Program-made: the position numbers and the translations under genes | Shown: piece after piece, positions 54,231 through 63,312 of the stretch | Layout of the letters: each line of letters begins with the position of its first letter | Position numbering within the stretch: the first letter of the stretch is position 1 | The notes under the pieces: generated by a model | What the model saw: only the letters and a program-made list of their open reading frames with translations | Databases searched by the model: none | What the model was told of the DNA's origin: nothing | NCBI GenBank assembly: GCA_007748055.1 | Contig: CP036279.1 | Span: 3,720,001 to 3,784,000 of the forward strand | Direction of reading: 5' to 3' | Length of the DNA stretch: 64,000 bases | Origin: Kolteria novifilia | Lineage (GTDB): Bacteria; Planctomycetota; Planctomycetia; Kolteriales; Kolteriaceae

Positions 54231-55055
54231 ATGTCGACCGCGACCCAGTCGGAAACGTCAGCCGGAGAGACCGGTGCCCAACAAGATGTCGTCATTGACG
54301 CCAAGATTGACGAACTCCACTACGGCAAGTTCAAGGCTGTCCGGGACGTCCATATCCCATTTACCCGCAACTCGATTACCGCCTTCATCGGCCCGTCGGG
54401 CTGCGGCAAGAGTAGCGCCCTGCGTTGCCTCAATCGAATGAATGATCTCGTCAGGGGATTTCGCCTCTCGGGACACGTTCACTTCCGCGGCACCGACATC
54501 TACGATCCGAAGGTCGATCCGGTCGCCGTTCGGCGGCACATCGGGATGGTCTTTCAACAGCCCAATCCGTTCGCGATGAGCATCTACAACAACGTCGCGT
54601 TCGGGCTTCGACTCAACGGATTTCGCGGCAACATGGGCGAGCACGTCGAGCGTGCTCTGCGGCATGCCGCCCTGTGGGATGAAGTAAAAGATAAGCTCCG
54701 CGCCAGTGGCCTTTCCTTGTCTGGTGGTCAGCAACAACGTCTTTGCATCGCCCGCGCCGTCGCCACCGAGCCGGAAGTTCTCCTGATGGATGAACCCTGT
54801 TCCGCCCTCGATCCGATCGCGACCCTAAAGATCGAAGAGCTGATGCGACACCTCAAGGAGTCGTACACGATCGCGATCGTCACGCACAACCTGCAGCAAG
54901 CCAAACGCGTCGCCGACAAGACCGGGTTCCTCTACGTTGACACCAGCGAAGGGGGACGTACCGGCTACCTCGTCGAGTACGGTCACACCGACCAGCTCTT
55001 CACCGATCCCCGGGAAGAGTTCACCAAGCAGTATATCCACGGCGACGTCGGCTGA
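54231..55055 (+). CDS. pstB: Phosphate ABC transporter ATPase PstB
   Basis: 274 residues from ATG 54231 with AGGAG seven bases upstream. '[20 protein letters not shown]' start, Walker [10 protein letters not shown], '[20 protein letters not shown]' Q loop, signature [14 protein letters not shown], Walker [21 protein letters not shown], '[20 protein letters not shown]' H loop: typical PstB in every block. It energises phosphate import. The operon ends here: no phoU, phoB or phoR follows, although phoU is frequently next to pstB. Confidence 0.96.
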   Translation: MSTATQSETSAGETGAQQDVVIDAKIDELHYGKFKAVRDVHIPFTRNSITAFIGPSGCGKSSALRCLNRMNDLVRGFRLSGHVHFRGTDIYDPKVDPVAVRRHIGMVFQQPNPFAMSIYNNVAFGLRLNGFRGNMGEHVERALRHAALWDEVKDKLRASGLSLSGGQQQRLCIARAVATEPEVLLMDEPCSALDPIATLKIEELMRHLKESYTIAIVTHNLQQAKRVADKTGFLYVDTSEGGRTGYLVEYGHTDQLFTDPREEFTKQYIHGDVG

Positions 55056-55408
55056 GCGTCACCGCGATGTCACTTCGGTCGCTGGGGTGAGCAACCACCT
55101 CAGCGATCGCTTCCGCTTCCAGCCCCGTCGCAGACAACGCGCGGCGCCCCCATCGAGGAAATCGTTCCTCTCCTCTCGCGTTTCTCACTCACGTCTGCTA
55201 CGAGTTGCCATTTCTTTGCCAGCGGCCAGTGATCGGTGCGCGCAACGCTCGTAAGATGCCATCTCGCGGGCCGACGCTCTTCCGTCGGATGAGCCCCAGT
55301 CGACCGGACGAGCCCCATGGCCAAACGTTCGACACGCGCCTTCCTCCGAAGGAGGAGGTTTGGCGTCGGCCGATGAACCACTCTCCCCTGCTTCGGAGGT
55401 TTTCAACG
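55056..55408. other. Intergenic stretch, no gene seen
   Basis: Between pstB and the VOC gene. Frames here are short and without family features; a GGAGG site at 55395-55399 belongs to the VOC gene. Confidence 0.45.
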
Positions 55409-55975
55409 ATGAGGAACAGAAACTGGCTGGTGGTCCTTGGCGGCGCCCTGGCGTTGGTCGTCACGATCGTCTGGGCCGCGCCGAATTCAGCGCAATCGGC
55501 GGCGTCGACCGGCGAGTTCGCGAGCGAGACCATCGACCTGGGCGTCGTGGTGAGCGATCTCGAGAAATCGGCCGACTTCTACACCAAGACGATCGGCTTC
55601 ACCGAGGTCGAAGGTTTCAAGGTTGCCGCCGACTTCTGCCGTGACGCGGGACTGACAGTCGACGGAGGCTTGGACATCCGCGTCTTCGTTCTGGGTGAAG
55701 CTCCCACCGCGACACGTCTGAAGCTGATGGAAAGTCCCGTCGGATCGGCGACCTCCAACGACGACAAGACCATCGTCTCCCGCCTTGGATTCAGCTACCT
55801 GACCATTCGTGTCAAGGACTTGGATCGCGCTCTCGAGCGGTTGGCGGAGACGAAAGTCTCGTCACTTGCCAAGGGACCGGTGCCACTCCCGAAAGGCTTT
55901 CCCAATCTCTATCTCTCGCTCGTCCGCGATCCCGACGGCAACTTCGTCGAGCTGATCGGCCCGATGAAGAACTGA
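55409..55975 (+). CDS. Exported glyoxalase/VOC superfamily protein
   Basis: 188 residues, ATG 55409 nine bases after GGAGG. Signal peptide 1-25 (LVVLGGALALVVTIVWA-AP). The remainder is a VOC fold: 'IDLGVVVSDLEKSADFYTKT' 'IGFTEVEGF' is the first half (D..KS..FY...LGF pattern), and 'SYLTIRVKDLDRALERLAE' with 'VRDPDGNFVELIGP' the second, including the metal-binding Glu of FVELIG. Such proteins are lyases, dioxygenases or binding proteins; exported ones are common in planctomycetes and of unknown substrate. Confidence 0.85.
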   Translation: MRNRNWLVVLGGALALVVTIVWAAPNSAQSAASTGEFASETIDLGVVVSDLEKSADFYTKTIGFTEVEGFKVAADFCRDAGLTVDGGLDIRVFVLGEAPTATRLKLMESPVGSATSNDDKTIVSRLGFSYLTIRVKDLDRALERLAETKVSSLAKGPVPLPKGFPNLYLSLVRDPDGNFVELIGPMKN

Positions 55976-55980
55976 GCCCC

Positions 55981-56544
55981 TCAGCCGTTGGAACCGACGT
56001 TCAAGGGGAATCCGAGTCGCTCCCGGACTTCCCGTTGAACCTCCTCGACTCCCTTCCCCGCGTCGACTCGGTAGACGAGTTCCTTGTGGGAGAAGAGTTC
56101 GATGATCGGTTTGGTCTTGGAGTGGTAGTCGGCGAGCCGTCCTCGAACGGCTTCGGGCGTGTCGTCGGAGCGATGCCGACTCATGATCCGCTCCAGAGCG
56201 ATCTTCTCGGGCACATCCAAGAGCACGACCGCATCGATGTCGTAGCTCTCGAGGAAGAACTCCGCTTGCGGGCGATTCCGCGGGAAACCGTCGAGGATGA
56301 AACCATAGTTCCAATCGTGGAGTTGCAGGCGACTGGCGACGATCTCCTCGACCACTTCATCGGGCACCAACTGTCCGGCATCGATGATCCGCGTGATCCG
56401 CGCGGCCGTCTTGGTGTGATTGGTGACGTGCCAACGAAAGATCTCGCCAACGGAAATGTGCACGAGATCGAAGTCGGCCTTGAGAAGATCCGCTTGAGTG
56501 CTCTTGCCACTCCCCTGGGGGCCCATGAAGATATACTTGTGCAT
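55981..56544 (-). CDS. adk: Adenylate kinase (short-lid type)
   Basis: 187 residues from ATG 56544. P-loop GPQGSGKST (8-16), 'HISVGEIFRWHVTNHTKTAA' (AMP site), 'DAGQLVPDEVVEEIVASRL', 'GFILDGFPRNRPQAEFF' and a short lid 'RHRSDDTPEAVRGRLADY' with the DDTPE-type Asp/Arg motif; no zinc-lid cysteines. It converts ATP plus AMP to two ADP. The start of the gene is divergent from the cytidylate-kinase-like gene. Compared with typical adenylate kinases the substrate-binding residues are normal, but paralogues with a nucleoside monophosphate other than AMP cannot be ruled out. Confidence 0.88.
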   Translation of the reverse strand: MHKYIFMGPQGSGKSTQADLLKADFDLVHISVGEIFRWHVTNHTKTAARITRIIDAGQLVPDEVVEEIVASRLQLHDWNYGFILDGFPRNRPQAEFFLESYDIDAVVLLDVPEKIALERIMSRHRSDDTPEAVRGRLADYHSKTKPIIELFSHKELVYRVDAGKGVEEVQREVRERLGFPLNVGSNG

Positions 56545-56725
56545 CGTTCGTCGCCTCGCGGGTATAGGTCAGTCGCGAGTATTGTAGGGAATGGGAGCCC
56601 TCGGCCAGTCGATGCTTGGTTCCGTGAAAGAAATCGAACCGCGGCGGTCTTCCCCCTCTTCTCAAGTGGTAGAATAGCCTTCGAAGATGCTGATCCGACC
56701 CGAGCTGTTGAGGAAGGAACCCGAC

Positions 56726-57439
56726 GTGACCAATGATCGTGGAGCGATGAACACCCTGCACCGTCCAGTGCTGCACGGCTACGCACCCGGCGAGAGTGAC
56801 GGTTCCGAGCCGTTCGTCCCGGGCATCACCATCGCCGTGAGTCGCCAGACCGGCTCGCGCGGTCGTGCCATCGCCCAACGGACGGCGGAGCTACTCGGTT
56901 GGCAGTCGATCGACCAAGACACCCTCGAATGCATGATCCAGCATCCCGAGTACTGCTCCACCATCGAGGAATCACCGTCACCGGCGGCGCTTGAGTGGAT
57001 CGAGGAACAGGTCGCTCGCATTCACCAAGGCGATCCCCCCATCTGCCACCAGGAGTTTCTGCCGCTCGCCCAGGTGGTGCTTGGACTTTCGGCGGTCGGC
57101 AACTGCGTGATTCTCGGACGCGGCGCGGGCTTTCTCTTGCCGACCGACGTCCGCCTCCACGTTCGGCTGATCGCGCCCGAACGAGACCGAATTGCGTACA
57201 TCTCCGAAGTGGAACGCCTCTCGCTCCAAGAGGCCGAGCGCTTCGTCAGCGAACGCGATGACGCCCGATCGAGTTTTCTTGAGCAAGCCTTCGGGAAGGC
57301 GTCGACGGATGTCTCCTCGTACGACCTGATTTTGAATGTCCCGGAATTCGGACTTGAGGGGTGCGCGACCTTGATCGCCAGCGCCGCCAAGGCCAAAGCG
57401 GAGCACATCCTGGAGCACTCGTTGCCGCCACAGAGATAG
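56726..57439 (+). CDS. Cytidylate kinase-like family protein
   Basis: 237 residues from GTG 56726, which has AGGAAGG eight bases upstream; ATG 56687 or 56747 are alternatives. The family PF13189 pattern 'ITIAVSRQTGSRGRAIAQRT', 'AELLGWQSIDQDTLECM', 'VILGRGAGFLLPTDVRLHVR' and 'RDRIAYISEVERLSLQEAER' is visible. These proteins are P-loop kinase-fold relatives of CMP kinase whose actual substrate is generally unknown. A terminator-like hairpin follows 8 bases after the stop. Confidence 0.8.
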   Translation: MTNDRGAMNTLHRPVLHGYAPGESDGSEPFVPGITIAVSRQTGSRGRAIAQRTAELLGWQSIDQDTLECMIQHPEYCSTIEESPSPAALEWIEEQVARIHQGDPPICHQEFLPLAQVVLGLSAVGNCVILGRGAGFLLPTDVRLHVRLIAPERDRIAYISEVERLSLQEAERFVSERDDARSSFLEQAFGKASTDVSSYDLILNVPEFGLEGCATLIASAAKAKAEHILEHSLPPQR

Positions 57440-57447
57440 GAGTCGAT

Positions 57448-57480
57448 CCCTAAACGGGCCATCGAGGGGGCCGTTTAGGG
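57448..57480 (+). terminator. Stem-loop terminator candidate
   Basis: CCCTAAACGG (57448-57457) pairs with CCGTTTAGGG (57471-57480), with GCC/GG extending the stem around a short loop. No run of T follows (TCACC), so intrinsic termination is uncertain. Position between two co-directional genes fits a terminator. Confidence 0.5.
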
Positions 57481-57597
57481 TCACCATCTCCCGTGGACGC
57501 TAGGTCGCTCGGACACGATGACGGCGATGGGCTGTTGCCCGAGCATCGCCGTTTCCATTGAGTTTTCCCATCCCGTTGAGAACGGAGTCGCGACTCC

Positions 57598-60500
57598 TTG
57601 CCCGATTCGATTGAGACATTTCTTGATAGCGATTGGCTCAAGCGTTGTCGGTTCACCGATGAGTCGGCCGCCAGGCGCAACATTGCCGCGATCGCCGGAC
57701 ACGGGATCCCGGACGAGTTGGTGGTCGACCTTTGCCGGCGCTTCGCCCAGTATCTGCCCTCCTCCGCCGATCCGGACATGGTGCTCAACAACATCGAACG
57801 GATGTTGGACGGCGTCGAACATTCCGCGGCGACGATCACGTTCCTGCTCAACAAACCGCACGCGCTGGCCATCCTCATTCAACTCTTCGCGTCGAGCCAA
57901 TACTTCAGCGACTTGATCATCCGTCATCCGGAGCACTTCGACTTTCTCTGGGAGCACGGTCACCGCCCGATCGACCCGCGTCAGAAGCGAAGCCGCATCC
58001 TCCGAGAGATTCACGAGGAACCGGGCAACGAGAAACGCGCCCTTCGGCTCATCCGTCGCCACCGCCAACGCGAGCTACTGCGCATCGGCTACCGCGACAT
58101 CATCCTCGGCGAACCGCTCGAACGAATCACCGCGTCGATCTCGGATCTTGCCGACTGCCTGGTCGAAGTCTCGCTGACGCTCGCCTACCAAAAGATCTCA
58201 CAGCGCCACGGCGAACCCCGTTCCCCCAGCGGTCGCTTGGCGCGTGTCGTCGTGCTGGGCATGGGAAAACTCGGTGGTCGCGAACTCAACTACAGTTCCG
58301 ACATCGACCTGATCGTCGTCTACGATGTCGACGGCAAGACCGACGGCGAGCCGCCTCTGGAGAACTACGAGTTCTACTCGCGCGTCGTTCGGGAGATCGT
58401 GCGCTACCTCTCCGCCCTGACCGAGGATGGACAAGCTTACCGCGTCGATTTGCGATTGCGGCCACACGGGGCCGAGGCTCCGCTTTGTTTGTCGCTGGCC
58501 AACACCCTGGCGTACTACGAACGCTTTGGACGCAACTGGGAACGTCAGGCTCTCGTGAAAGCCCGTTCCATCGCGGGCTCCTACAAGCTTGGCGACGAGT
58601 TGCTTAAGCTCATCGCTCCATTCGTCTACGCCCGTCATCTTCACTACGCCGAAATTAACGACCTCAAGGCGATGAAACGCCGCATCCAAGAGAAGACGCG
58701 CACCGCCGGCGCGGAAGATACGGACCTCAAAACCGGTCACGGCGGCATCCGCGACATCGAGTTCGTCGTTCAGTTCTTGCAGTTGATCAATGGCGGGGTT
58801 CTGCCCGCGGTTCGCGAGCGCAATACGATCAAGGCACTACGTAAGCTCGCCGATGCCGGCTGTATTCGCTCGGATGAACTGACTTCGCTCGAGACCGCGT
58901 ACCGCTTCCTTCGCAAGGCGGAGCACCGCTTGCAGTTCATGTTCGATCTGCAAACCCACCGCATTCCTCAATCCCCGTCCGAACTCAACAAGCTCGCTCT
59001 TCGTCTCGGATATCTCTCGGGCAACACGGTGCCACCCAGCGAGCAGTTCGTCGGCGATCTACGGCGATTTACCGCCCGCAACCGCGCCATCCTCAACCGG
59101 TTGATGCTCGACCTCTTCCCTCCCGACCCGGACCGTCAGGCCAAGGGAGAACCGGAGACCGATCTGATCTTCGATCCCAATCCGGAACAGGAACGGATCG
59201 AAAAGACCCTGGGACGCTACCTCTTCTCGAACATCCCACTCGCCTACAAGAACTTGACGCTCTTGGCGCGGGAGGACATTCCCTTTCTCTCCTCGCTTCG
59301 GTGCCGGCACTTTCTCGCGAGCATCGCCCCGCGACTGATGAAGCAGATCAGCGAAGCTCCCGACCCCGACATGGCGCTGGTCAACCTGGAGAAAGTGACC
59401 GCGTCGCTCGGTGCCAAGGGAGCCCTTTGGGAAAGCCTCAGTATCAACCCCGCCCTACTGCGGCTGTACGTCAACCTCTGCTCGTGGAGCCAGTACCTCT
59501 CGGAGATTTTGATCAACAATCCCGGAATGATCGATGAACTCCTCGATTCGCTGGCGATGAACAAGGTCGCGAACTTCGACTCCCTGAAGGCGGAACTGGA
59601 TCACCTGCTCAAGGGCGCCGAGGAACTCGACCCCATTCTTCATGGCTTCAAGAACACCTGGACCCTGGAGATCGGTATTCGCGACGTGTTGGGAAAGACG
59701 ACGCAGCAAGAGATCTTGCGGGAGTTGAGCGAACTGGCTCGAGCGATGATCGCCTCGATCGCCGACTACTGTTGGGATCGTCTCGTCGAGCAGTACGGCG
59801 AACCACGCCACGCCACTCGCCCCTCGCGCATCTCGCGTTACTGCTTGATTGGGCTCGGCACTCTCGGCGCCGGCGAACTCATGTACCACAGCGATCTCGA
59901 TCTCGTGCTCGTCTACGACAAGGACGGAATGACGAACGCCAACGGTAAGCGGCTGCTCCGCGAACCGACGAGCAACCACCAGTTTTTTACCGAACTCGCT
60001 CAACGCATCGTGCGAACGGCCGGCCACATGGGACCGATGGGGCGTCTCTACTCCATCGACTTGCGACTGCGACCATCGGGGCAATCGGGAAGCCTCGCGT
60101 TGCCTCTCGAGAAGTTTTCCGCCTACTACCGTTCGAGCGGAAGCAGCCATGTCTGGGAACGACTGGCGCTGACCCGAGGGCGGGCGATTCATGGCGACCT
60201 CGACTTCGCGGACCGCGTCAACTCCGCGATCCGCAACGCGGTCTGCCGCTTCCGATGGAAGCGGGTCTACTTTGACGAAATCGACCGCATGCGCCGACGT
60301 CTCGAAGCGAGCCGTGGTCCGCAAGACCTCAAGCGCGCTTCGGGCGGCATCGTCGATGTCGAGTTCGCGGTGCAGATGATTCAGCTCCGTCACGGCGGCA
60401 AGGTGCCGGAGATCCTTGAACCAAACCTGTGGAAGTCGCTCGAGATGATCGGCCGTGCGGGACTTTGGGACAAGGAGACCGTCAAGACGTTCGAAGAGGG

Positions 60501-60729
60501 CTACAGTTTCCTGCGCGCCGTCGACAGCCGATTGCGCATCGTCCACAACCTCGCCCCGGGAGAGATGCCCGATACGAAGGAGGCCCTGACCAAGCTGGCG
60601 CTGCGGCTTGGGTACGAAGGAGCCGACGCGGCCGAACAGCTCACGGCGAGCTACAAGCAACACACCGAGGCGATTCGGCAACACTTTCGTCACTGCCTCG
60701 AACTCGAGCGGGAACGGACGCGCCGATGA
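57598..60729 (+). CDS. glnE: Bifunctional glutamine synthetase adenylyltransferase/deadenylating enzyme (GlnE)
   Basis: 1043 residues from TTG 57598 (GGAG ten bases upstream). Two nucleotidyltransferase domains: first 'VLGMGKLGGRELNYSSDIDL' (about 217-236), second 'IGLGTLGAGELMYHSDLDLV' (about 751-770), each with the G(G/S)-x-E-x-x-x-x-S-D-(I/L)-D-L metal-binding motif, followed by 'VDLRLRPHGAEAPL' and 'IDLRLRPSGQSGSL' and the helical 'GGIRDIEFVVQFLQL' / 'GGIVDVEFAVQMIQL' segments. GlnE adds and removes AMP on glutamine synthetase in response to PII and glutamine, so controls ammonia assimilation. Its stop overlaps modA by 4 bp (ATGA), an unusual pairing. Confidence 0.96.
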   Translation: MPDSIETFLDSDWLKRCRFTDESAARRNIAAIAGHGIPDELVVDLCRRFAQYLPSSADPDMVLNNIERMLDGVEHSAATITFLLNKPHALAILIQLFASSQYFSDLIIRHPEHFDFLWEHGHRPIDPRQKRSRILREIHEEPGNEKRALRLIRRHRQRELLRIGYRDIILGEPLERITASISDLADCLVEVSLTLAYQKISQRHGEPRSPSGRLARVVVLGMGKLGGRELNYSSDIDLIVVYDVDGKTDGEPPLENYEFYSRVVREIVRYLSALTEDGQAYRVDLRLRPHGAEAPLCLSLANTLAYYERFGRNWERQALVKARSIAGSYKLGDELLKLIAPFVYARHLHYAEINDLKAMKRRIQEKTRTAGAEDTDLKTGHGGIRDIEFVVQFLQLINGGVLPAVRERNTIKALRKLADAGCIRSDELTSLETAYRFLRKAEHRLQFMFDLQTHRIPQSPSELNKLALRLGYLSGNTVPPSEQFVGDLRRFTARNRAILNRLMLDLFPPDPDRQAKGEPETDLIFDPNPEQERIEKTLGRYLFSNIPLAYKNLTLLAREDIPFLSSLRCRHFLASIAPRLMKQISEAPDPDMALVNLEKVTASLGAKGALWESLSINPALLRLYVNLCSWSQYLSEILINNPGMIDELLDSLAMNKVANFDSLKAELDHLLKGAEELDPILHGFKNTWTLEIGIRDVLGKTTQQEILRELSELARAMIASIADYCWDRLVEQYGEPRHATRPSRISRYCLIGLGTLGAGELMYHSDLDLVLVYDKDGMTNANGKRLLREPTSNHQFFTELAQRIVRTAGHMGPMGRLYSIDLRLRPSGQSGSLALPLEKFSAYYRSSGSSHVWERLALTRGRAIHGDLDFADRVNSAIRNAVCRFRWKRVYFDEIDRMRRRLEASRGPQDLKRASGGIVDVEFAVQMIQLRHGGKVPEILEPNLWKSLEMIGRAGLWDKETVKTFEEGYSFLRAVDSRLRIVHNLAPGEMPDTKEALTKLALRLGYEGADAAEQLTASYKQHTEAIRQHFRHCLELERERTRR

Positions 60730-61499
60730 GTCGCGTCGCCCACCTCTTGATCGTCGGCTTGACTCTCTGCTCCTGCGCGTCGTGTTCCCCTCCAGGCCCC
60801 TCCGCTCCTACCGCGACGATCACCCTTTTCGCCGCGGCTAGCATGACCGACGCCTGCGAAGAGATCGTCCGAGCCTTCGAGGAGGCCCACGGGGTCGATT
60901 GCCGATTGAGCGTCTCCTCCTCGAGTACCCTCGCGCGGCAAATCGAGCACGGGGCTCCCGCGGACCTGTTCCTCTCCGCCAACATCGAGTGGCGCGAGGT
61001 GCTCGAACGATCGGGACTTGTTGCCAGCTCGGTCGACTTGGTCTCCAATCGGCTCGTCTTGATCGTCCCCACGGGCAACAATTGGTCCGTCACCACTCCG
61101 GAGGATCTGGCCTCCGACAAAGTCACGCGATTCGCGATCGCCGATCCGGAAGGAGTTCCCGCCGGAATCTACGCCAAACGGGCGCTCGAACGGTTGGGCC
61201 TTTGGCAAGACGTGCGTGACAAGGTACTGGCAACCGAGAACGTCCGCCACGCCCTCGCGCTGGTGGCACGACGAGAGGTCCCCGCCGGAATCGTCTACGC
61301 GACCGACGCGGCGATCAGCGGCGACGTCGACGTGATTTCGCCGTTTGCCCCCGACGCGGAGATCATCTACCCTCTGATGTTGACCAAACGAGGCGAGAAG
61401 AATGCTCCCGCCCGGAAGTTCTTCGACTTCATGCAATCGTCGCAAGCACACGGAATCCTGATGAAACACGGGTTTCTACCTCTCGAGGTTTCCCCATGA
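60726..61499 (+). CDS. modA: Molybdate ABC transporter, substrate-binding lipoprotein ModA
   Basis: 257 residues; ATG 60726 overlaps the glnE stop. Lipoprotein-type leader with a Cys cluster (15, 17, 20, 'LCSCASCSPPG'). Mature chain: 'ITLFAAASMTDACEEIVRAF' and 'SSSSTLARQIEHGAPADLFLSAN' are the molybdate-binding ModA lines; 'RFAIADPEGVPAGIYAKRAL' and 'KNAPARKFFDFMQS' complete it. Captures molybdate outside the membrane and passes it to ModB; coupled by ATGA to modB. Confidence 0.93.
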   Translation: MSRVAHLLIVGLTLCSCASCSPPGPSAPTATITLFAAASMTDACEEIVRAFEEAHGVDCRLSVSSSSTLARQIEHGAPADLFLSANIEWREVLERSGLVASSVDLVSNRLVLIVPTGNNWSVTTPEDLASDKVTRFAIADPEGVPAGIYAKRALERLGLWQDVRDKVLATENVRHALALVARREVPAGIVYATDAAISGDVDVISPFAPDAEIIYPLMLTKRGEKNAPARKFFDFMQSSQAHGILMKHGFLPLEVSP

Positions 61500-62197
61500 C
61501 CGGCTCGGTCTTTCTCAACGCGGCGCAGCGCGAAGCGGTTTGGCTTAGCTGCTCGGTCGCGTCGATGGCGGTCCTGCTCAGCATCATCCCCGCGATCGCT
61601 CTGGCTTACGTGCTCGCTCGGCGCCGATTTCCCGGCAAGTCGCTCGTGGAGTTGACGATTCATCTCGGCTTGGTGCTTCCCCCGGTGGTCGTGGGCTACC
61701 TCCTGCTGCTGGTGCTGGGCAACAATGGGGTGGTCGGCCGATGGCTCGACGCGTGGTTCGGAATCTCGGTCGCGTTTACGTGGTGGGCCGCCGTGCTCGC
61801 CGCGGCGGTGGTCGGGTTTCCACTCATGGTCCGCTCGATGCGACTCGGGTTTCATGCGGTCGACCCGAGGCTCGAGGTCGCCTCGCGCAGTCTCGGAGCC
61901 GGTCCTTGCCGGACCTTTTGGGCGATCACCCTCCCGCTGGCGATGCGAGGGATCATCTCGGGCTGTCTCCTCGGCTTCGCCCGATCGCTGGGCGAGTTCG
62001 GCGCGACCATCCTCTTCGCCGGCAATATCGAGGGCGAAACCCGGACCATTCCTCTGGCGATCTACACCGAGATTCAGCGTCCCGACGGCCTGACCGCCGC
62101 GGGGCACCTCGCTCTTCTCTCCGTGTTGTTGGCGGGCGCGGCGCTCGCCATTGGTGGCCTCGTGGAACATCGCGACCCGTCCCATGCTCCGGCTTGA
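61496..62197 (+). CDS. modB: Molybdate ABC transporter permease ModB
   Basis: 233 residues, about six membrane helices. 'VELTIHLGLVLPPVVVGYLL' followed by 'LVLGNNGVVG' and the EAA loop 'ASRSLGAGPCRTFWAITLPL', then 'GFARSLGEFGATILFAGNIE' and 'TIPLAIYTEIQ' are ModB signature blocks. Start overlaps modA by 4 bp; modC begins inside its last codons (14-bp overlap). Confidence 0.95.
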   Translation: MTGSVFLNAAQREAVWLSCSVASMAVLLSIIPAIALAYVLARRRFPGKSLVELTIHLGLVLPPVVVGYLLLLVLGNNGVVGRWLDAWFGISVAFTWWAAVLAAAVVGFPLMVRSMRLGFHAVDPRLEVASRSLGAGPCRTFWAITLPLAMRGIISGCLLGFARSLGEFGATILFAGNIEGETRTIPLAIYTEIQRPDGLTAAGHLALLSVLLAGAALAIGGLVEHRDPSHAPA

Positions 62198-63257
62198 CGT
62201 CTCTATTCGCCGTCGATTGACGAGCACCTTCTCGCTCGAGGTCTCCTTCGCGACCGAGGCCGGCGTCACCTCCCTCTTTGGGCCGTCGGGAAGCGGCAAG
62301 ACCAGCATCCTCTCGGCGATCGCCGGACTCTTGCCCGTCGACTCCGGTCGGATCCGCTTCGCCGAGCGGACGTGGCTCGACACCACCCACCATCTGGTCG
62401 TCTCTCCGGAACGTCGCTCGGTCGGCTTGGTCTTTCAGGATGATCGCCTCTTTCCCCACATGACTGTCGAACGCAACCTCCTCTTTGGGTGGAAGCATCG
62501 CCTCGACTCCCCCCGCGAGATCTCCGTCGACCGGGTCGTCGAGGTCCTGGAACTTGCCCCACTGCTCAAACGTTCGCCGAACGCCCTTTCCGGTGGGGAA
62601 AGACAGCGGGTTTCGCTGGGTCGGACGCTGTTGCGACGTCCGTCGCTGTTGCTAATGGACGAACCCTTGGCGGCCCTTGATGAGACCCTCAAATCGAAGA
62701 TCCTCGAATACCTCGAGCGCGTCCTCGAAGAATGGCGTCTGCCGACGATCTACGTCAGCCACAACCAATGGGAGGTTCGCCGGCTGGCCGAAGAAGTCGT
62801 CGTGGTCGACGCGGGACGCGTCGTGGACATGGGGCCGACAGCATTGACATTGTCGCGGCAGCGTCAACTCGCCTTGGAGGGCCCCCTGGGTCCATCCAAC
62901 CTCCTTCACGTGACCCACCTGCGCCGGGATGAGTCGGGGAGCTGGATCGGTCAATGCGAGGGACAGACGCTGCACTTGCCCGAGCCTCCCGCGGGGAAAA
63001 GCGATGTTTGGATCACGTTCGCGCCCAACACGGTGAGCCTGAGCCAGACCGTTCCGGAGTCGTCGAGCATCCGCAACAGTTTGGAGGGAACGGTTGATCA
63101 TCTGGTGCCGCTGCGCGACCGGGTGCTCGTCGGCGTCGACGTCGGGATCGCGCTGTGGGCGGAAATCACAAGGGAGGCGTGCGAGGAGCTTCAACTTGGG
63201 CCGGGGCGACAGGTAAGATGCCTTGTCAAGACACGGTCATTCACGCTGGTCCACTAA
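62184..63257 (+). CDS. modC: Molybdate ABC transporter ATPase ModC
   Basis: 357 residues from ATG 62184, inside the modB end. Walker A GPSGSGKTS (33-41), 'GLVFQDDRLFPHMTVERNLL', signature LSGGERQRVSLGRTL, Walker B LLLMDEPLAALD, H loop 'YVSHNQWEV'. The C-terminal part 'SIRNSLEGTVDHLVPLRDRV' with 'LVGVDVGIALWAEITREACE' is the MOP/TOBE molybdate-binding domain, which distinguishes ModC from other ABC ATPases. It completes a three-gene molybdate uptake operon headed by glnE. Confidence 0.95.
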   Translation: MLRLDVSIRRRLTSTFSLEVSFATEAGVTSLFGPSGSGKTSILSAIAGLLPVDSGRIRFAERTWLDTTHHLVVSPERRSVGLVFQDDRLFPHMTVERNLLFGWKHRLDSPREISVDRVVEVLELAPLLKRSPNALSGGERQRVSLGRTLLRRPSLLLMDEPLAALDETLKSKILEYLERVLEEWRLPTIYVSHNQWEVRRLAEEVVVVDAGRVVDMGPTALTLSRQRQLALEGPLGPSNLLHVTHLRRDESGSWIGQCEGQTLHLPEPPAGKSDVWITFAPNTVSLSQTVPESSSIRNSLEGTVDHLVPLRDRVLVGVDVGIALWAEITREACEELQLGPGRQVRCLVKTRSFTLVH

Positions 63258-63312
63258 GACTCCCATCACTACGATGGCTCGGTGCGAACTCCTACCTTGA
63301 GGACTCCTTGTT

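Noticed and set aside
57441-57480. Perfect intrinsic terminator after the cytidylate-kinase-like gene
   Set aside because: The stem is good but lacks a T run, so it is listed only as a candidate.
59455-60693. 412-codon frame on the minus strand opposite glnE
   Set aside because: Antisense to the second GlnE catalytic domain.
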